The notes under the pieces were generated by a model, which was not told the DNA's origin, ran no database searches, and worked only from the letters and a program-made list of their open reading frames with translations. Positions 7,301 through 9,284 of a DNA stretch of 9,284 bases are shown one piece after another. The DNA is taken from the NCBI GenBank assembly GCA_026393735.1, contig JAPKZP010000322.1:1-9284 (forward strand), written 5' to 3'. A program made the translations under genes and the position numbers. The stretch's first letter is position 1, and every line of letters starts with the position of its first letter. The DNA comes from Acidobacteriota bacterium (GTDB lineage: Bacteria > Acidobacteriota > Vicinamibacteria > Vicinamibacterales > JAKQTR01).

Positions 7301-9284
7301 CACGATGTCGTCGTGGAGCTCTACCTCTGGACCAACCGGACATCCGAGAATCTCGACACGCTGTCGGCCTCACTGGCGGACGCGCTCGAAGCCGCCGGCA
7401 TGGACCGGCCTCTGCGGCGGGTCGTGGCTGTGGTCGTGGCGCCGTCGGCTGATCCGGCCGGGGGCGGGCGCCAGTTCCTGACGTTCAGGCCCTTCGGCCC
7501 CGGCTACCGCGAAGACAAGGTCTACCGCGGCCTGCACCCGATGCTTGGCAAGCGGCTTCAACTCTGGCGGCTGCGCAATTTCTTCCTCGAGCGCCTGCCG
7601 TCAGTCGAGGACGTCTACCTGTTCAAGGGCATCGCGCGCGAGAACCCGCGCGACGAGCGGCTGTTCGTGCTGGCCGAGATCCGCGATGCGTCGCCGCTCC
7701 GAGACGGACAGGGCGCGCTGGTCTCGATCCCGCATTTCGAGCGAATGGCCCTCGAGGCGTTGACCGGTATCCGCCGGGCCCAGCTCCGCCGCGGGTCGGG
7801 GGAGCGGCTGCACTGGAATCGCGTCACGCTCATCGTGCGGCCTCCGCTCGATCTGAGTCGGGGTGAGACCGAGCAACTGGCCCGGCGTATCGCGGCGCAG
7901 GCCGACGGGCTGGGGCTGGAGAAGATCGTCATCCGCGCGTACATGCCTGACGGGTCCGGCGGCGTGGCGGACACCGTCGTCACGATCGCCATGGCGGCGG
8001 GCCGGGCGCCCGTGCTGCGTTTTTCCGCGCCCTCGGACGAACCGGTTCGCACGCTGTCCGACTACGATCAGAAGGTCGTGCGGATGCGGCAGCGCGGCCT
8101 GACCTATCCGTACGAGATCGTCAGGATGATGACGCCGGAACATGCGGGTCCGGACCTGGACCTGCCGCCGGGATCGTTCAGTGAACTCGATCTCGACGCG
8201 GATGGGACCACGCTCGTGCCGGTGGACCGTCCGTACGGGAAGAACACCGCGAATATCGTTGTCGGCCTGCTGACGAACCGGACCGCGAAGTATCCGGAGG
8301 GCATGACGCGCGTCGTCCTGCTCGGCGATCCCAGCCGGGAGGTCGGGTCGCTCGCGGAGCCCGAGTGCCGCCGCATCCTCGCTGCGCTCGACAAAGCTGC
8401 GGCGATGAACGTGCCGCTCGAGTGGTTCGCGCTCTCGGCCGGGGCGAAGATCTCGATGGAGAGCGGCACCGAGAACATGGACTGGATCTCCCGCGTGCTG
8501 CGCCGGATCATCGAGTTCACGCAGCAGGGCGGCGAGGTGAACATCGTCGTGACGGGGATCAACGTCGGGGCACAGCCGTACTGGAACGCGGAAGCCACGA
8601 TGTTGATGCACACGCGGGGCATTCTCGTGATGACGCCCGAGGGCGCGATGGTGCTCACGGGCAAGATGGCGCTCGACTACTCGGGTTCGGTGTCGGCGGA
8701 AGATAACCTGGGGATCGGCGGCTACGAGCACATCATGGGCCCGAACGGCCAGGCGCAGTACTGGGCCCAGGACCTGCGCGAGGCGTGCCAGATCCTCATG
8801 CGGCACTATGACCACTGCTACGTCGCGCCGGGCGAACGCTTCCCGCGGCGCGCCGCGACGGCCGATCCCCCGGGGCGTGACATCCGCGGCTTCCCGCACG
8901 ACTCGCAGCCCGACGGATTCGCGACGGTTGGCGACGTGTTCTCGGACGAGCACAATCCCGGGCGCAAGCGTGCGTTCGACATCCGGCGGGTCATGCTGTC
9001 GGTTACGGACCAGGATCACGCGCCGATCGAGCGTTGGCCGGGCTGGCGCGACGCCGAGATCGCCGTGTCGCTGGACGCGCATATCGGCGGCTATCCCGTC
9101 TGCGTGATCGGATTCGAGTCGCGGCCGGTGCCGCGCATGGGGCTCGTGCCGGCGGACGGCCCGGAGCAGTGGACGTCGGGCACGCTGTTTCCGATGGCGT
9201 CAAAGAAGATCGCGCGGACCATCAATGCGGCAACGGGAAACCGCCCGGTCGTCATCCTGGCCAACCTGTCAGGGTTCGACGGGT
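4313..9284 (+). CDS. Single-chain eukaryotic-type acyl-CoA (acetyl-CoA) carboxylase, partial at both ends
   Basis: Multidomain biotin-dependent acyl-CoA carboxylase; the expected reaction is ATP-dependent carboxylation of biotin, then transfer to an acyl-CoA (malonyl-CoA if acetyl-CoA). Counting codon 4313 as residue 1, 1,657 residues are open to the right edge. Biotin carboxylase (~1-450): WAGWG at 58-62, as in eukaryotic ACC; Lys 137 opening the ATP loop KASGGAGGRG; RDCSLQRRLQK with Leu 214 where E. coli AccC has His236; then EANTRLQVEH and EVRLNAEDP. Biotin carrier: EAMKM with biotin Lys 590 (codon 6080-6082). Central region (~640-1240): FLTFR, EDKVYRGL and LWRLRNF (from 1084), matching the ACC_central pattern of eukaryotic ACCs. 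Carboxyltransferase (from ~1240): YPEGMTRVVLLGD, SAGAKI, NVGAQPYWNAEA, ending at ANLSGFDG. Frame was checked as constant at several points. The first ~30 biotin carboxylase residues are missing; after an in-frame stop at 4289-4291 the first GTG is at 4394, inside the fold. Acetyl-, propionyl- or longer acyl-CoA specificity is unknown. Confidence 0.88.

Noticed and set aside
7601..9082. A 493-codon minus-strand open frame opposite the central and carboxyltransferase region.
   Set aside because: Same shadow composition, while the plus strand encodes recognisable carboxyltransferase motifs.

Overview
The window is high-G+C bacterial DNA (about two-thirds G+C by eye, G/C-rich third codon positions) with ordinary chromosomal metabolic genes. 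There is no phage, IS, CRISPR or RNA-gene signature. The gene set (a Mak-type ROK kinase, a two-subunit KorAB 2-oxoacid:ferredoxin oxidoreductase, a single-chain acetyl-CoA-carboxylase-like protein and a small four-helix membrane protein) would fit an Acidobacteriota-like (e.g. Vicinamibacteria-like) heterotroph. That placement is inference from gene style, not proven.

Layout. (1) 1-812 (+): C-terminal ~270 codons of a ROK sugar kinase closely resembling E. coli fructokinase Mak; its N-terminus lies left of the window. (2) 813-954: a 142-bp gap with an extended -10-like element and a GC-rich segment that can fold into a closed multistem structure, i.e. a possible ~120-nt structured leader for the next gene. 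(3) 955-2739 and 2768-3661 (+): korA (fused gamma+alpha) and korB, a 28-nt-spaced operon for ferredoxin-linked oxidative decarboxylation of a 2-oxoacid, probably 2-oxoglutarate. (4) 3679-4092 (-): a convergent 137-residue, four-helix membrane protein of unrecognised family, with a promoter-like element pressed right against its start codon. (5) 4165-4296 (+): a 43-codon remnant that looks like the N-terminus of a GNAT acetyltransferase, abruptly ended. (6) 4313-9284 (+): a giant open frame (1,657 codons, still open at the right edge) with biotin carboxylase, biotin carboxyl carrier, a eukaryotic-type ACC central region and the first half or more of a carboxyltransferase.

The most notable item is this single-chain multidomain carboxylase. 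Its domain order and several central and carboxyltransferase motifs are those of eukaryotic ACC1/ACCA rather than the usual bacterial AccA/B/C/D subunits. Its beginning is damaged: the first ~30 residues of the biotin carboxylase fold (with the ANRGEIA-type motif) are missing, and the reading frame emerges straight out of a run of eight C's behind a -10-like sequence. Together with the GNAT stub just upstream, this points to a deletion or misassembly around 4281-4313. The rest of the gene is free of stops and frameshifts, which favours an assembly fault or very recent event over an old pseudogene.

Functionally the genes centre on acyl-CoA/2-oxoacid metabolism: KorAB makes an acyl-CoA, CO2 and reduced ferredoxin, and the carboxylase consumes an acyl-CoA and bicarbonate (malonyl-CoA if acetyl-CoA is the substrate). 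They are separated by a convergent gene, so co-regulation is not evident.
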